DNA of 64,000 nucleotides from Brevibacterium album DSM 18261 (GTDB lineage Bacteria > Actinomycetota > Actinomycetes > Actinomycetales > Brevibacteriaceae), in NCBI RefSeq assembly GCF_000426445.1, contig NZ_AUFJ01000013.1, positions 124,001-188,000 of the forward strand. The letters run 5' to 3'. Each line of letters opens with the position of its first letter. Positions within the stretch are counted from its first letter, which is position 1. Positions 35,872 through 44,242 of this stretch are shown here, in pieces. A program made the translations under genes and the position numbers. The notes under the pieces are model-generated. The model worked only from the letters and a program-made list of their open reading frames with translations, ran no database searches and was not told the DNA's origin.

Positions 35872-36845
35872 GCGCCGGCTCCCGCGGTGTCTGCGGTCTC
35901 GTCGAGGAACGCGTTGATCACCTCGTAGGCCTCCCGCAGGGGCCGGGCGAAGCGCGGCAGCGCTATGAAGCCGTGCAGGGCCCCGCCGACCCGGTGGACG
36001 CGCACCTCGTTCCCGGCCGCAGCCAGCGCGCGCCCGTAGTCCTCCCCCTCGTCGCAGAGCAGGTCGAGCTCCGCCGTGATGAGCAGGGTCGCTGGCTGAC
36101 CCGAGAGGTCGTCGGCCATGAGCGGGGAGATGAGCCGGTCGCAGCGCTGGGCGGGATCGGGTGCGTAGAGGTCCATGTAGTCCTGGATCTCCGTGTTCGT
36201 GAGCCGGTAGCCCTCACCGTGGGCGCGCACGGAGGCGAAGGGCGAGGTCCGCGGATCATGATCCCAGTGCGTCACGGGGTAGAGGAGGATCTGCCTGCGC
36301 GCGCCGGGATGTCCCTCCTCGCGCAGCAGCAGCGAGACGGCCGCGGCGAGGTTGCCGCCTGCGGAATCGCCCACGAGGACGAGGCGCCCGGGGTCCGCGA
36401 TCTCCGCCCTCCCGGGCTCGTCCAGGAGGAGGCGGGTCGCGCGCACGCAGTCCTCGAGCCCGGCGGGGAAGGGGTGCTCGGGCGCCAGCCGGTAGTCCAC
36501 GGAGGCCACGACGCAGCCGGTGAGCTCGGCCATGGTGGTGCATGCGGGGGTGTAGCTCTCGATGTCGCCGGTGACCCATCCGCCGCCGTGGAAGAAGAGC
36601 AGGACGTCCTCGCGGCGCCGCTCCCGGGGGCGGAACACGCGCACCGGGATCTGATGGCTGCCGTCCGCGGACATGATCTGCCTGTCCAGGATCCGGTAAC
36701 GGGGCACGGGACGGGCGGCGAGCTGGCGCTGCAGGCGCCGGACGCGCTCATAGTCCTCCCGCATGTTCACCCGTGGTGCGGCGAAGAGTCCCAGCAGCGC
36801 TCTGACCAGGCGGTTCACGGGTTTCCGCGCCTCTGCGGGGTGCAT
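35868..36845 (-). CDS. Alpha/beta hydrolase, hormone-sensitive-lipase family
   Basis: 325 aa from ATG 36845. The oxyanion motif HGGGW (86-90), the nucleophile elbow GDSAGG (Ser161), the acid in TAELDLLCDEG and the His in GGALHGF are all present, so a complete catalytic triad is predicted. The N-terminus has a hydrophobic helix (NRLVRALLGLFAAP). There is no clear ribosome binding site. A textbook leaderless layout (TACACT, 6 bases, ATG 36898) lies upstream but is out of frame with the gene. It is the first gene of the operon with the acyltransferase and DUF6320 protein, and may trim or form the same esters. Confidence 0.85.
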   Translation of the reverse strand: MHPAEARKPVNRLVRALLGLFAAPRVNMREDYERVRRLQRQLAARPVPRYRILDRQIMSADGSHQIPVRVFRPRERRREDVLLFFHGGGWVTGDIESYTPACTTMAELTGCVVASVDYRLAPEHPFPAGLEDCVRATRLLLDEPGRAEIADPGRLVLVGDSAGGNLAAAVSLLLREEGHPGARRQILLYPVTHWDHDPRTSPFASVRAHGEGYRLTNTEIQDYMDLYAPDPAQRCDRLISPLMADDLSGQPATLLITAELDLLCDEGEDYGRALAAAGNEVRVHRVGGALHGFIALPRFARPLREAYEVINAFLDETADTAGAGA

Positions 36846-37069
36846 GCCGGGCAGCGGTCCGATGCGCGGGGGCCGAGGCGGGCAGCGGGAGCGCTCATGG
36901 GGTGAGTGTAGAGGGCGCGGCGTGAGGAATGCGCAGGTCCCGCGCGGGCGCCCGTCGCCGCCGGTGGGGAGGCGGGGTGCCTGTGCCTGCGCGGGGCGGA
37001 ACGCCGGAGACGAGGAGGCCCGCAGAAGGCAGTGCAGCCGTCGCACCGAAACGACCGGGTTCGGGCCCC

Positions 37070-38281
37070 TCAGACGCGGTAGTCCTCTGCGAACACACGG
37101 TGCAGGCGCTCGATGCCCTCGTGGATCCTCTCGACCGAGTTGGAGACGAAGCTCAGTCGCAGCGTCCCCGGCACGGGATCGGAGACGTAGAACTGGGAGC
37201 CGGGGATGTAGACGACCCCATCGGCGATCGCGACCGACAGCGCATGGTTGGCGTCGTACGGCTCGGGCATGCTCGCCCAGACGAACATGCCGCCATCGGG
37301 CCTGTTGAACGTCGATCCTTCCGGCAGTGCGTGCCCCAGACCGTCGACCATCGCGTCCCTGCGCCGCATGTACTCTGCGCGCACGGGGTCGAGCTTCTCC
37401 TCGAGGTCGTGGTTCTCCCACCAGTGTAGTGCGGCGAGCTGGTCGATCGTGGAGGTCTGCAGGCTGATGCCCTGCTTCGTGGTCGTGAGGGTCTCGAGCA
37501 CCTCCTGCGGTCCGCGGATCCAGCCGATCCGCAGTCCCGGCGCCAGGATCTTCGACAGTGTGCCGAGGTAGAGGGACTTCCCGGCCAGGCGCGGATCGGA
37601 GCTGATGGGGGAGTAGGGCTCGTCGCGGAAGCGGATCTCCGAGTACGGATCGTCCTCGATGAGCCAGATGTCGTGGCGGGCCAGCACGTCCGCGATCTCG
37701 TTGCGCCGCTCCCGCGGGGTGGTCACACCAGTGGGGTTCTGGAAGGTGGGGATCGTGTAGACGGCGCGGGGCGAGTGCCGGATGATCGCCTCCTCCAGCG
37801 CCTCGGGCACCATCCCGCTCTCGTCCGTCTCGACGGCCCGGAAGCGGGCGCCGCCCAGGGCGAACGCCTGGAGCGCGGAGACGAAGGTGGGGTTCTCCGT
37901 GAGCACGATCGCGTCCTCGTCGAGCACCACCTGGCCGATCAGCCCCAGACCCTGCTGCGAGCCCGAGGTGATGATGATGTCATCGGCCGTGCTCCACACC
38001 CCCTTGGCGGTGAGGAACTGGGCGATGCGGGCCCGCAGCTCCGGCTCTCCCTCCGTGGAGGAGTACTGGAGCGCCCGAGGCCCCTGCTGGGCGAGCACCT
38101 CGGCGTAGGAGCGCGCCACCCCGGCCACGTCGAACAGCTCGTTCGCCGGGGATCCCCCTGCGAAGCTGATCATGCCCGGCGCGGTCGCGATCCGCAGCAG
38201 CTCGCGGATGGGCGAGCCGCCCAGCCCGGCGACACGGGCGTTGATGGGAGGGACACCTGAGCGGAGGGCACCATTCACCAT
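37070..38281 (-). CDS. PLP-dependent aminotransferase, class I (2-aminoadipate/MocR-like subgroup)
   Basis: 403 aa. Fold-type I aminotransferase: MISFAGGSPANELFD, LQYSSTEGEPELR, ITSGSQQGLGL, YTIPTFQNPTGVTTP, DDPYSEIRF, and the PLP lysine in TLSKILAPGLRIGW (Lys244). The pattern fits the LysN/KAT-like group that acts on 2-aminoadipate, aromatic or branched amino acids. ATG 38281 follows GATGAGGGC and lies next to a 17-bp palindrome. It is divergent from an SDF-family symporter, so it may use an amino acid brought in by that protein; no helix-turn-helix domain is present, so it is not a MocR regulator. Confidence 0.92.
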   Translation of the reverse strand: MVNGALRSGVPPINARVAGLGGSPIRELLRIATAPGMISFAGGSPANELFDVAGVARSYAEVLAQQGPRALQYSSTEGEPELRARIAQFLTAKGVWSTADDIIITSGSQQGLGLIGQVVLDEDAIVLTENPTFVSALQAFALGGARFRAVETDESGMVPEALEEAIIRHSPRAVYTIPTFQNPTGVTTPRERRNEIADVLARHDIWLIEDDPYSEIRFRDEPYSPISSDPRLAGKSLYLGTLSKILAPGLRIGWIRGPQEVLETLTTTKQGISLQTSTIDQLAALHWWENHDLEEKLDPVRAEYMRRRDAMVDGLGHALPEGSTFNRPDGGMFVWASMPEPYDANHALSVAIADGVVYIPGSQFYVSDPVPGTLRLSFVSNSVERIHEGIERLHRVFAEDYRV

Positions 38282-38298
38282 GCCCTCATCATGAGGGC
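38282..38298. promoter_or_regulatory. 17-bp palindrome at the aminotransferase start
   Basis: GCCCTCATCATGAGGGC is a perfect palindrome around one base, directly before the ATG and covering the ribosome binding site. It could be an operator or an RNA hairpin that hides the site. Confidence 0.4.
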
Positions 38299-38359
38299 CG
38301 GAGCCTGCCGGGGCAAGGGGCCTCCGTCGTCATGCCCCGCCTCTCGCCCCATCTCCCCG

Positions 38360-38412
38360 GGTGAGCATTTCCTGTCGCTTCTCGGCCCGAAAGGCGACAG
38401 GAAACGCTCACC
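38360..38412. repeat. Palindrome in a divergent promoter region (GTGAGC family)
   Basis: GGTGAGCATTTCCTGTCGC (38360-38378) and GCGACAGGAAACGCTCACC (38394-38412) pair at 18 of 19 positions. Genes on both sides are transcribed away from it, so a terminator role for them does not apply here. Confidence 0.85.
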
Positions 38413-38535
38413 TGACGGAGAAGGAAGCAGGGGGGCCTGCTCACTCGCCCGGCGACGAGTCGCTGAACCTCCGCCACCGCCCGACTACAGTGGTGTGGCT
38501 GACGACGTGATCGGCATGAGGAGAGGCAGAGCCCC

Positions 38536-39864
38536 ATGAATGCAACCCAATCCGCGGGGAAGAACCCGCAGTCCGGGCTCCGCGCCGCCCTGCGCAGCTA
38601 CCGGTTCCCGCTCGCGATCCTCTCCGGTGTGCTCATCGGCGCGATCATCGGCCTGGTCTTCGGCGAGCGGGCCGCGGTCCTCAAGCCGTTCGGCACCCTC
38701 TTCATCAACATGATGTTCACGCTCGTGGTGCCGCTCGTGTTCCTCTCGATCGCCTCGGCGGTGGCGGGCATGCAGTCGGCCAGGCGTCTCGGCGGAATCC
38801 TGGGCGGCATGATGGGCGTCTTCATCGCCACCGGCGTCGTCGCCTCCGTGATCATGATCGCGGCGCTGTGGGTCTTCCAGCCGACGAACGGCATGGACAT
38901 CGAACTCGCCGCGCCCGAGGCGGTCGAGGAAACCGAGGGGTCCCTCGGCGACCAGATCGTGGGCTCCTTCGTCGTCGACGACTTCTCCAAGCTGCTCTCC
39001 GCGGAGAACATGCTCGCCCTCATCGTCTTCGCGATCCTCGTGGGCTTCGCGACGAGCACGCTGGGGGAGAAGGGCCGGCCCTTCAACGCATTCCTCCAGT
39101 CCGGCTCCGAGGTCTTCCTGAAGTTCACCTCGCTCATCATGTACTACGCGCCCATCGGCCTGGGTGCGTACTTCGCCGCGCTCGTCGGCGAGCTCGGGCC
39201 GCAGCTGGTGGGCGGGTACCTCCGGGCTTTCCTCGTGTACTTCCCGGTCTCGATCGGCTACTTCCTCATCGCGTTCTCGCTCTACGCGTTCCTGGCCGGA
39301 GGCAGGCGCGGCTTCGCGAGCTTCTGGAAGAACATCATCGAGCCGTTCGCGGTCTCCGTGGGCACCTCGTCCTCGGTCGCGGCGATCCCGGCGAACCTGC
39401 GCGCAGGAGCGCGCATCGGCGTGCCCCGCGACATCCGCGAGACGATCATCCCCATGGGCGCGACGATCCACATGGAGGGCTCGTGCCTCAGCGCGATCCT
39501 CAAGATCGCCTTCCTCTTCGCGATCTTCGAGCGCGACTTCTTCACACCCGGCACCATCCTCACCGCGATCGCCTTCGCGCTGCTGTCCGGCATGGTGATG
39601 GCGGGCATTCCCTCGGGCGGCTTCATCGGCGAGCTCATGATCATCACGCTCTACGGCTTCCCGCCTGCGGCCCTCCCGGTCATCCAGATCATCGGGACCG
39701 TGGTGGACGCCCCGGCCACCACCGTCAATGCGGTGGGCGACCAGGCCTCGTCCATGATGGTCGCGAGGCTGCTCGACGGGAAGGACTGGCAGGAGAAGGG
39801 CCTCGCCGCCGAGGCTGCCGAGGCGCGTGCGGCCGGTCCCGCCGCGGGGGCCGCCGAAGCCTGA
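38536..39864 (+). CDS. Dicarboxylate/amino acid:cation symporter (SDF family)
   Basis: 442 aa with eight or so membrane segments and two re-entrant loops. Family marks: FINMMFTLVVPLVFLSIASAV, the serine-rich loop SVGTSSSVAAIPANL, the MGATIHMEGSCL segment, and NAVGDQASSMMVARLL near the C-terminus. It drives uptake of glutamate, aspartate, serine/threonine or C4-dicarboxylates with sodium or protons. ATG 38536 follows GAGGAGAGGC. TACAGT at 38486-38491 is a candidate -10. It is divergent from the aminotransferase and convergent with the ABC-F gene, with a perfect palindrome after the stop. A 25-residue Ala/Gly tail follows the fold. Confidence 0.93.
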   Translation: MNATQSAGKNPQSGLRAALRSYRFPLAILSGVLIGAIIGLVFGERAAVLKPFGTLFINMMFTLVVPLVFLSIASAVAGMQSARRLGGILGGMMGVFIATGVVASVIMIAALWVFQPTNGMDIELAAPEAVEETEGSLGDQIVGSFVVDDFSKLLSAENMLALIVFAILVGFATSTLGEKGRPFNAFLQSGSEVFLKFTSLIMYYAPIGLGAYFAALVGELGPQLVGGYLRAFLVYFPVSIGYFLIAFSLYAFLAGGRRGFASFWKNIIEPFAVSVGTSSSVAAIPANLRAGARIGVPRDIRETIIPMGATIHMEGSCLSAILKIAFLFAIFERDFFTPGTILTAIAFALLSGMVMAGIPSGGFIGELMIITLYGFPPAALPVIQIIGTVVDAPATTVNAVGDQASSMMVARLLDGKDWQEKGLAAEAAEARAAGPAAGAAEA

Positions 39865-39929
39865 TCCGTCCCTGCCGCGCGGCCGCGGCGGTCGTCGCGG
39901 CAGCTGCCGTGCCGCACCGCCCCGGCGGT

Positions 39930-39986
39930 TGTCGTCTGCCGTGCGAACCCGATTTCGGCGTTCGACGGTTCGCACGGCAGACGACA
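39930..39986. repeat. Perfect palindrome between convergent genes (GTCTGCCGTGCGAAC family)
   Basis: TGTCGTCTGCCGTGCGAACC (39930-39949) and its exact inverted copy (39967-39986) flank 17 bases. The 15-base core is identical to that at 16694. It can terminate both the symporter and the ABC-F gene. Confidence 0.88.
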
Positions 39987-40009
39987 GTGGAAGCGCCGGT
40001 GTGCCGCCC

Positions 40010-41845
40010 CTATCCTGCGGCGGGTGAGGCCATGCGCGCGTCCGCACCGGCTCCGGCAACCGGCTCAGCTCCGGCGTCCGGCTCAGCGCTGGACGAGAGA
40101 CCGCCCAGCTCCAGCCGCGGCCAGTGGGCCAGCCTCCGCAGCACCTGCCTGTCGTGGCTGGCGATCACGACCGCCGCCGAGGTGTCCTCCAGCGCGTCCA
40201 GCAGCTCCTCGACCAGCAGCATCGACATGTGGTTGCTCGGCTCGTCGAGGAGCAGGACGGTGGGGGAGGCGCCCAGGACCGTCGCGAGATGGAGCCTGCG
40301 GAGCTGCCCCTGCGACATGTGCCGCACGCGCGTGCGCAGGGCCTCGCCGCTCAGCAGGCCGAACATCCCGCCCGGATCGCGGCTCTCGGAGAACGCCTCG
40401 CGCCCGGCGGGCACAGCAGCCTCGGCGCCCTCCGAAGCCGCGGCTCCGGCGCCCTTCGCGGCTCCGGCACCCATCGCGGGCCCGGTCGCGCGCGCAGCCG
40501 CTCCTTCGCGCACCTGGTACGGCAGCGCTTCGGTCGGCCAGTCAGGCACCTCCTGGCCCAGCAGCCCGATCCGCGCGCCGCGGTGAGGGCGGACCTCACC
40601 GGTGCCGGGTTCCAGCGCACCGGCGAGCATCGCCAGGAGGGTGGACTTCCCCGCCCCGTTGGGTCCGGTCACCACGAGGCGCCCGCCCCCGCGCAGGGTG
40701 AGGGAGGCCGGTGCCGCAGACCGTCCGGGCACCGCCACGGCCTCGGCGGTGATGAGCGGGGCGCCCTTCTCCGCACGGAGGGCGGGGAAGTTCAGGGCAG
40801 GCGGTGGGGGAGGAACCGTGAGCGCGTGCGCGGCCAGTTCGCCCTCCCTCCTCCGCAGCGCCTGCACCACGCCGGGCGCGCGCGACTGCCGCTGGTGCTT
40901 GTGCGTGCCCTTGTCGGGGCGCCAGCCGGTGGACAGGCGGGAGCGGGCGGCGTCGACGGCCTCGCTCAGCCGCCGGTGCTCGGCCTGCTGTTCGTCGTAC
41001 TCCGCCTGCCAGGCCTCGCGCTCCCGTGCGCGGCCGCTCCGCCAGCCGTCCCAGCCGCCCGCATAGCGGCGGGGCAGGCCGTCGGAGCTGGGGTCGAGGT
41101 CGAGGAACTCGTCCGCGACATCGGAGAGCAGGGCCGCATCGTGGGAGACGAGCACGAGCCCGCCCTGGTGCGCGCGCAGGGACTGCGTGAGGAAGTCCAG
41201 GCCCGAGGCGTCCAGGTGGTTCGTGGGCTCGTCGAGCAGGAGCAGGTCCGGCGCCGCGCCCAGCACGCATGCCAGGCGCACCCGGTAGCGCTGGCCCACG
41301 GACAGCTCCGCGAGCGGACGCTCCCGGTCCGTGCAGGCGCCCAGCGCTTCCAGCGCGATGTCGACGCGCCTGTCGGCGTCCCAGGCGTCCAGCCGCATGG
41401 CGGCCTCGAGGGCTGCGGCATAGCGGTCCTCGGGAGCGGGGCCCGAGGCGTCCCCGCTCTCAACGGGGGAGGCGCCTTCCGCCTCTCCCGCCAGCTGTGC
41501 CGCCGCCGCGTCCAGCTCCGCGAGCGCGGACCGGGCGGGGGCGATCGCCTCGGCGATGAGCGAGCCGACCGTCGCCCCTGCCTCCGCGCTGAGCTCCTGC
41601 TCCGCGAAGGCGAGGCTGCCCGTGCGCTCGACGGTGCCGGAATCGGGCGCGAGCCGCCCGGCCAGGATGCGCAGCAGGGTCGTCTTGCCGCGTCCGTTCT
41701 CTCCCACCAGGGCCAGGCGGGTGCCGGTGCCGACGGCGAGGTCGACGCGGTTCAGCAGCGGGGTTCCGCTGAATGTGTGGGTGAGGGCGCGGGCGCGGAT
41801 ATGGGCGCTCCCGCCCGCGGATGGGTGAGTGGGGGTGAGGGTCAT
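40010..41845 (-). CDS. ABC-F family ATPase (probable ribosome-protection/antibiotic resistance type)
   Basis: 611 aa, two ATPase domains without membrane segments. Domain 1: Walker [10 protein letters not shown], signature [12 protein letters not shown], Walker [13 protein letters not shown]. Domain 2: [33 protein letters not shown]. The linker between them (about residues 250-350) is rich in Arg/Glu and would reach the ribosomal exit-site region; Ala/Gly inserts occur in both domains. ATG 41845 has no strong ribosome binding site. The gene has a 390-base leader with a promoter, a 15-codon leader ORF and alternative hairpins, so drug-induced attenuation is likely. It is divergent from two methyltransferases and an efflux pump. 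Which antibiotic class it affects cannot be read. Confidence 0.9.
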   Translation of the reverse strand: MTLTPTHPSAGGSAHIRARALTHTFSGTPLLNRVDLAVGTGTRLALVGENGRGKTTLLRILAGRLAPDSGTVERTGSLAFAEQELSAEAGATVGSLIAEAIAPARSALAELDAAAAQLAGEAEGASPVESGDASGPAPEDRYAAALEAAMRLDAWDADRRVDIALEALGACTDRERPLAELSVGQRYRVRLACVLGAAPDLLLLDEPTNHLDASGLDFLTQSLRAHQGGLVLVSHDAALLSDVADEFLDLDPSSDGLPRRYAGGWDGWRSGRAREREAWQAEYDEQQAEHRRLSEAVDAARSRLSTGWRPDKGTHKHQRQSRAPGVVQALRRREGELAAHALTVPPPPPALNFPALRAEKGAPLITAEAVAVPGRSAAPASLTLRGGGRLVVTGPNGAGKSTLLAMLAGALEPGTGEVRPHRGARIGLLGQEVPDWPTEALPYQVREGAAARATGPAMGAGAAKGAGAAASEGAEAAVPAGREAFSESRDPGGMFGLLSGEALRTRVRHMSQGQLRRLHLATVLGASPTVLLLDEPSNHMSMLLVEELLDALEDTSAAVVIASHDRQVLRRLAHWPRLELGGLSSSAEPDAGAEPVAGAGADARMASPAAG

Positions 41846-42180
41846 GTCTTCGTCCGTTCGGTTCCAGCCGGTGCGGACGGCACAGGTGCTCGGCGGTTCG
41901 CGGCGCGCACGGTGCGGGCGGATCCGGCGCGCGGTCCGGTCAGGGCCGGAGAGCGTGCGGAATCGCTGGGCCCGGTCGCCGAGGCGGTCGAACCGGTACG
42001 GGTGCGCGGCAGAGGGTGCCGGAGAAGTGCCGTCGTGGGGTCATGCGTTCCGACGGCGAGGCGAAGAGTGCAGAAGCGCGGGGATGCGACAGTGCGCTCA
42101 GGGGCACAGCAGGAGGAGCCGAAAATGGGAGTGCGGCGCGTCTGCTCGGGGCCGAGGCGATTCTGCGGGACTCGGGTGCT

Positions 42181-42194
42181 CGCCGTCAGCGGCG
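42181..42194 (-). promoter_or_regulatory. Candidate attenuator hairpin at the leader stop codon
   Basis: On the minus strand CGCCG-CTGA-CGGCG forms a stem with the leader TGA stop in its loop. An alternative stem pairs the 3' half (GGCGA, 42180-42184) with TCGCC (42156-42160), and a CTCGG/CCGAG stem lies at 42145-42156. The first two cannot form together, which suits ribosome-controlled switching. Confidence 0.45.
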
Positions 42195-42233
42195 GATGCG
42201 GTCCCTGACCCAGATGGAGGAGGTGCGTTGCAT
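42186..42233 (-). CDS. Leader peptide of the ABC-F gene
   Basis: A 15-codon ORF, MQRTSSIWVRDRIRR, begins at or within 2-3 bases of the predicted transcription start (the -10 TATAGA ends 9 bases before the ATG), so it would be translated from a leaderless or nearly leaderless mRNA. It ends 340 bases before the ABC-F start. ABC-F resistance genes in other bacteria are often controlled by ribosome stalling on such short peptides. The position, length and stop-codon hairpin fit; stalling itself is inferred. Confidence 0.55.
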   Translation of the reverse strand: MQRTSSIWVRDRIRR

Positions 42234-42242
42234 GTCACCAAG

Positions 42243-42271
42243 TCTATATGTGATTCCGGGGCGCAGGTCAA
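42243..42271 (-). promoter_or_regulatory. Promoter of the ABC-F gene
   Basis: On the minus strand TTGACC (42266-42271), a 17-base spacer, then TATAGA (42243-42248). This is the best consensus promoter in the window and points toward the ABC-F leader. Confidence 0.75.
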
Positions 42272-42313
42272 GCTGTCAGGGCGGGTGTGCGCGTGAGGGG
42301 GCGCACACTGATC

Positions 42314-42327
42314 GTGATGCACGTCAC
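42314..42327. promoter_or_regulatory. CRP/GlxR-like site
   Basis: GTGA-TGCACG-TCAC, both half sites of the CRP/GlxR consensus at the correct N6 spacing, between the divergent ABC-F promoter and the methyltransferase genes. Only one such site was noticed, so chance cannot be excluded. Confidence 0.35.
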
Positions 42328-42483
42328 CCCTTGTGAGGTAGTCGATGTCCTCTGGGGGAGTCAGCCGGTTCCTCACTGGGTATTCTCAAAAAAAGCACCA
42401 GCTCCGCACACTGCCGGTTCCTGCGCGAATGGGTCGTCCGTGGGCCTGGGGCAGACCGGAATCCCAGAGAGGAGCGACGGCGC

Positions 42484-43266
42484 ATGAATATGAGCGCAGC
42501 CGCTTATGAGAACTCCACACGGTTCACCGGCCTGGCGGGAATGTACGACCGCTTCCGTCCGGGCTATCCGGATGCGTGTCTGCAGTGGCTCGCCGATCGC
42601 GCCGGCCTCACCGGCAGCGCCGTGGTCGCGGACATGGGTGCCGGCACGGGCAAGCTGTCGGAGGAGCTCGTCCTCACGGGGCTGCGGACGGTAGCCGTGG
42701 AGCCCAATCCGGACATGTACTCCGTCCTGCAGAGGAAGTCGGAGATGACCTCTCTGCTCACGACGGTGCAGGCCACAGCGGAGGACACGAGGCTCGAGGA
42801 CTCCTCCATCACCCTCGTGACGGCGGGACAGTCGTTCCACTGGTTCGACCCCGAGGCCTTCCGCGAGGAGTGCGCCCGGATCCTGCAGCCGGGCGGCAAG
42901 GTGGCGCTGCTGTGGAACTCCCGGCGCAGGGAGACGGCGCTCGTCCAGGCCAATGCGGCCGTCTTCGAACGGCATGTGCCGTACTTCCCGGGGTTCAGCG
43001 GGGACCACCGCGTCTCCGCCGACGATTTCGCGGACTTCTTCCGGCCCGCGGGCTACGAGTACCGGGAGTTCGAGCACGACCAGATGCTCACCTGGGACGA
43101 GTTCCTGGGCCGCAACCTCTCCGCCACGTACGCCCCGCGCGAGGGCGATGCCTCCTACCAGCCCGTCGTCGAGGAGCTGCGCGCGCTGTTCGAGGAGCAC
43201 CGCGAATCCGATCTCATCCGCTTCCCCCTCGTCACCCGCGTGTTCGTGGGCGGGGTGCAGGGGTGA
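42484..43266 (+). CDS. SAM-dependent methyltransferase (class I, first of a tandem pair)
   Basis: 260 aa. Motif I ADMGAGTGKLSEEL binds SAM, VEPNPDM follows as the acidic-loop strand, and FHWFDPEAFREECARIL with PGGKVALLWNSRR is typical of Methyltransf_11/UbiE-like enzymes. ATG 42484 follows GAGAGGAG. A TATTCT at 42381-42386 could be the -10, followed by seven A residues, unusual in this GC-rich sequence. The next gene is a paralogue overlapping by GTGA. The substrate is unknown; divergence from an ABC-F gene hints at defence or small-molecule modification, but there is no rRNA-methylase signature. Confidence 0.88.
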   Translation: MNMSAAAYENSTRFTGLAGMYDRFRPGYPDACLQWLADRAGLTGSAVVADMGAGTGKLSEELVLTGLRTVAVEPNPDMYSVLQRKSEMTSLLTTVQATAEDTRLEDSSITLVTAGQSFHWFDPEAFREECARILQPGGKVALLWNSRRRETALVQANAAVFERHVPYFPGFSGDHRVSADDFADFFRPAGYEYREFEHDQMLTWDEFLGRNLSATYAPREGDASYQPVVEELRALFEEHRESDLIRFPLVTRVFVGGVQG

Positions 43267-44078
43267 GCGCCGGGGGCGCCGAGGCGTTCACCGGCCTCGG
43301 CGAGGTGTACAGCCGTGCGCGTCCGGGGTACCCCGAGGCCTGCTATGCCCTTCTGGAGCAGGCGGTGGGCGGGAGCGGTGCCGCAGCCGGCGATGCTGCG
43401 GGGAGCGAGCGCGACGCGGCCGAGGCCGGAGCCGCCGTGGTCGCGGACATCGGCGCCGGCACGGGCAAGCTGACGGCGGGACTGCTGGAGCGCGGGTGGC
43501 AGGTCACCGCGGTGGAGCCCAATCCGGACATGCTCGGCCAGCTGGAGGCACACCTCGGCGGCCGTCCGGGGCTGCGGACCCTGCAGATGCCTGCGGAGTC
43601 CACAAGCCTCGCCGACGGGAGCGTCGACCTCGTCACGGTGGCGCAGGCGTTCCACTGGTTCGATGCGCGGGCCTTCCGCGAGGAGTGCCGCAGGATCCTG
43701 GCGCCCGGCGGGCAGGTGGCGATCATCTGGAACTTCCGCCGCGCGGAGGAGCCCTCGATCCGGCAGACGGTCGAGGCCTTCCGGGAGCATGCGAGCGGTT
43801 TCGTGGCGCTCACGCTGGGGGAGACGGTCACGCAGGAGGACCTCGCGGAGTTCTTCGGCCCCGGCGGGTGCTCGCATGCAGTGTTCGACAACGACGAGGA
43901 CCTCGACCGGGAGACCTATCTGGGGCGCTACCTCTCGACCTCGTACTTCCCCAAGGAGGGCGATCCCGGCCGCGCGCCGCTCATCGCGGAGCTCGAGCGC
44001 ATCTTCGACGAGCACAGCACGGACGGCGTGTACCGCTTCCCGAATGCGACGCATGTGTACCTCGGCTCGCTGAGCTGA
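43263..44078 (+). CDS. SAM-dependent methyltransferase (second of a tandem pair)
   Basis: 271 aa from GTG 43263, which overlaps the previous stop. It shares the whole architecture of its neighbour: ADIGAGTGKLTAGL, VEPNPDMLGQL, AQAFHWFDARAFREECRRIL, PGGQVAIIWNFRRAEE, and a similar end (YRFPNATHVYLG against IRFPLVTRVFVG). The pair is therefore an old tandem duplication. An Ala/Gly/Glu insert before motif I (about residues 32-55) is absent from the first copy. Both are probably co-translated and could form a heterodimer or act on related substrates. It is followed by a palindrome before the efflux pump. Confidence 0.88.
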   Translation: MSAGGAEAFTGLGEVYSRARPGYPEACYALLEQAVGGSGAAAGDAAGSERDAAEAGAAVVADIGAGTGKLTAGLLERGWQVTAVEPNPDMLGQLEAHLGGRPGLRTLQMPAESTSLADGSVDLVTVAQAFHWFDARAFREECRRILAPGGQVAIIWNFRRAEEPSIRQTVEAFREHASGFVALTLGETVTQEDLAEFFGPGGCSHAVFDNDEDLDRETYLGRYLSTSYFPKEGDPGRAPLIAELERIFDEHSTDGVYRFPNATHVYLGSLS

Positions 44079-44117
44079 CCCCCGGTCTGCCGCCCGCTGC
44101 GCCGCCCGCTGCGCCTC

Positions 44118-44182
44118 CCGCCGAGTGAGCGGTTCCTGTAGGTTTCAGCGTCGCAGACCGACCGGAACTGCTCACTCGGCGG
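44118..44182. repeat. Palindrome between methyltransferase and efflux genes (GTGAGCGGTTCC family)
   Basis: CCGCCGAGTGAGCGGTTCC at 44118 and GGAACTGCTCACTCGGCGG ending at 44182 pair at 18 of 19 positions around about 27 bases. The same core is found at 11092, 23050, 38360 and 55198. Confidence 0.85.
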
Positions 44183-44230
44183 ATACGGGCTGAGCCGCAC
44201 CCGGTGCGCGGTCATGGGAACGGCGTGGGC

Positions 44231-44236
44231 TAACCT
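44231..44236 (+). promoter_or_regulatory. -10 box for leaderless efflux-pump mRNA
   Basis: TAACCT, 6 bases before GTG 44243. An ATG at 44241 is immediately followed by TGA, so the GTG is the real start. Confidence 0.5.
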
Positions 44237-44242
44237 CGGCAT

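Noticed and set aside
37070..38281. MocR-type regulator
   Set aside because: The aminotransferase fold matches, but there is no N-terminal GntR helix-turn-helix, so it is an enzyme.
42484..44078. Erm-type rRNA methyltransferases beside the ABC-F gene
   Set aside because: Motifs and length fit general Methyltransf_11 enzymes; the rRNA adenine dimethylase NLPY-type motif is absent.
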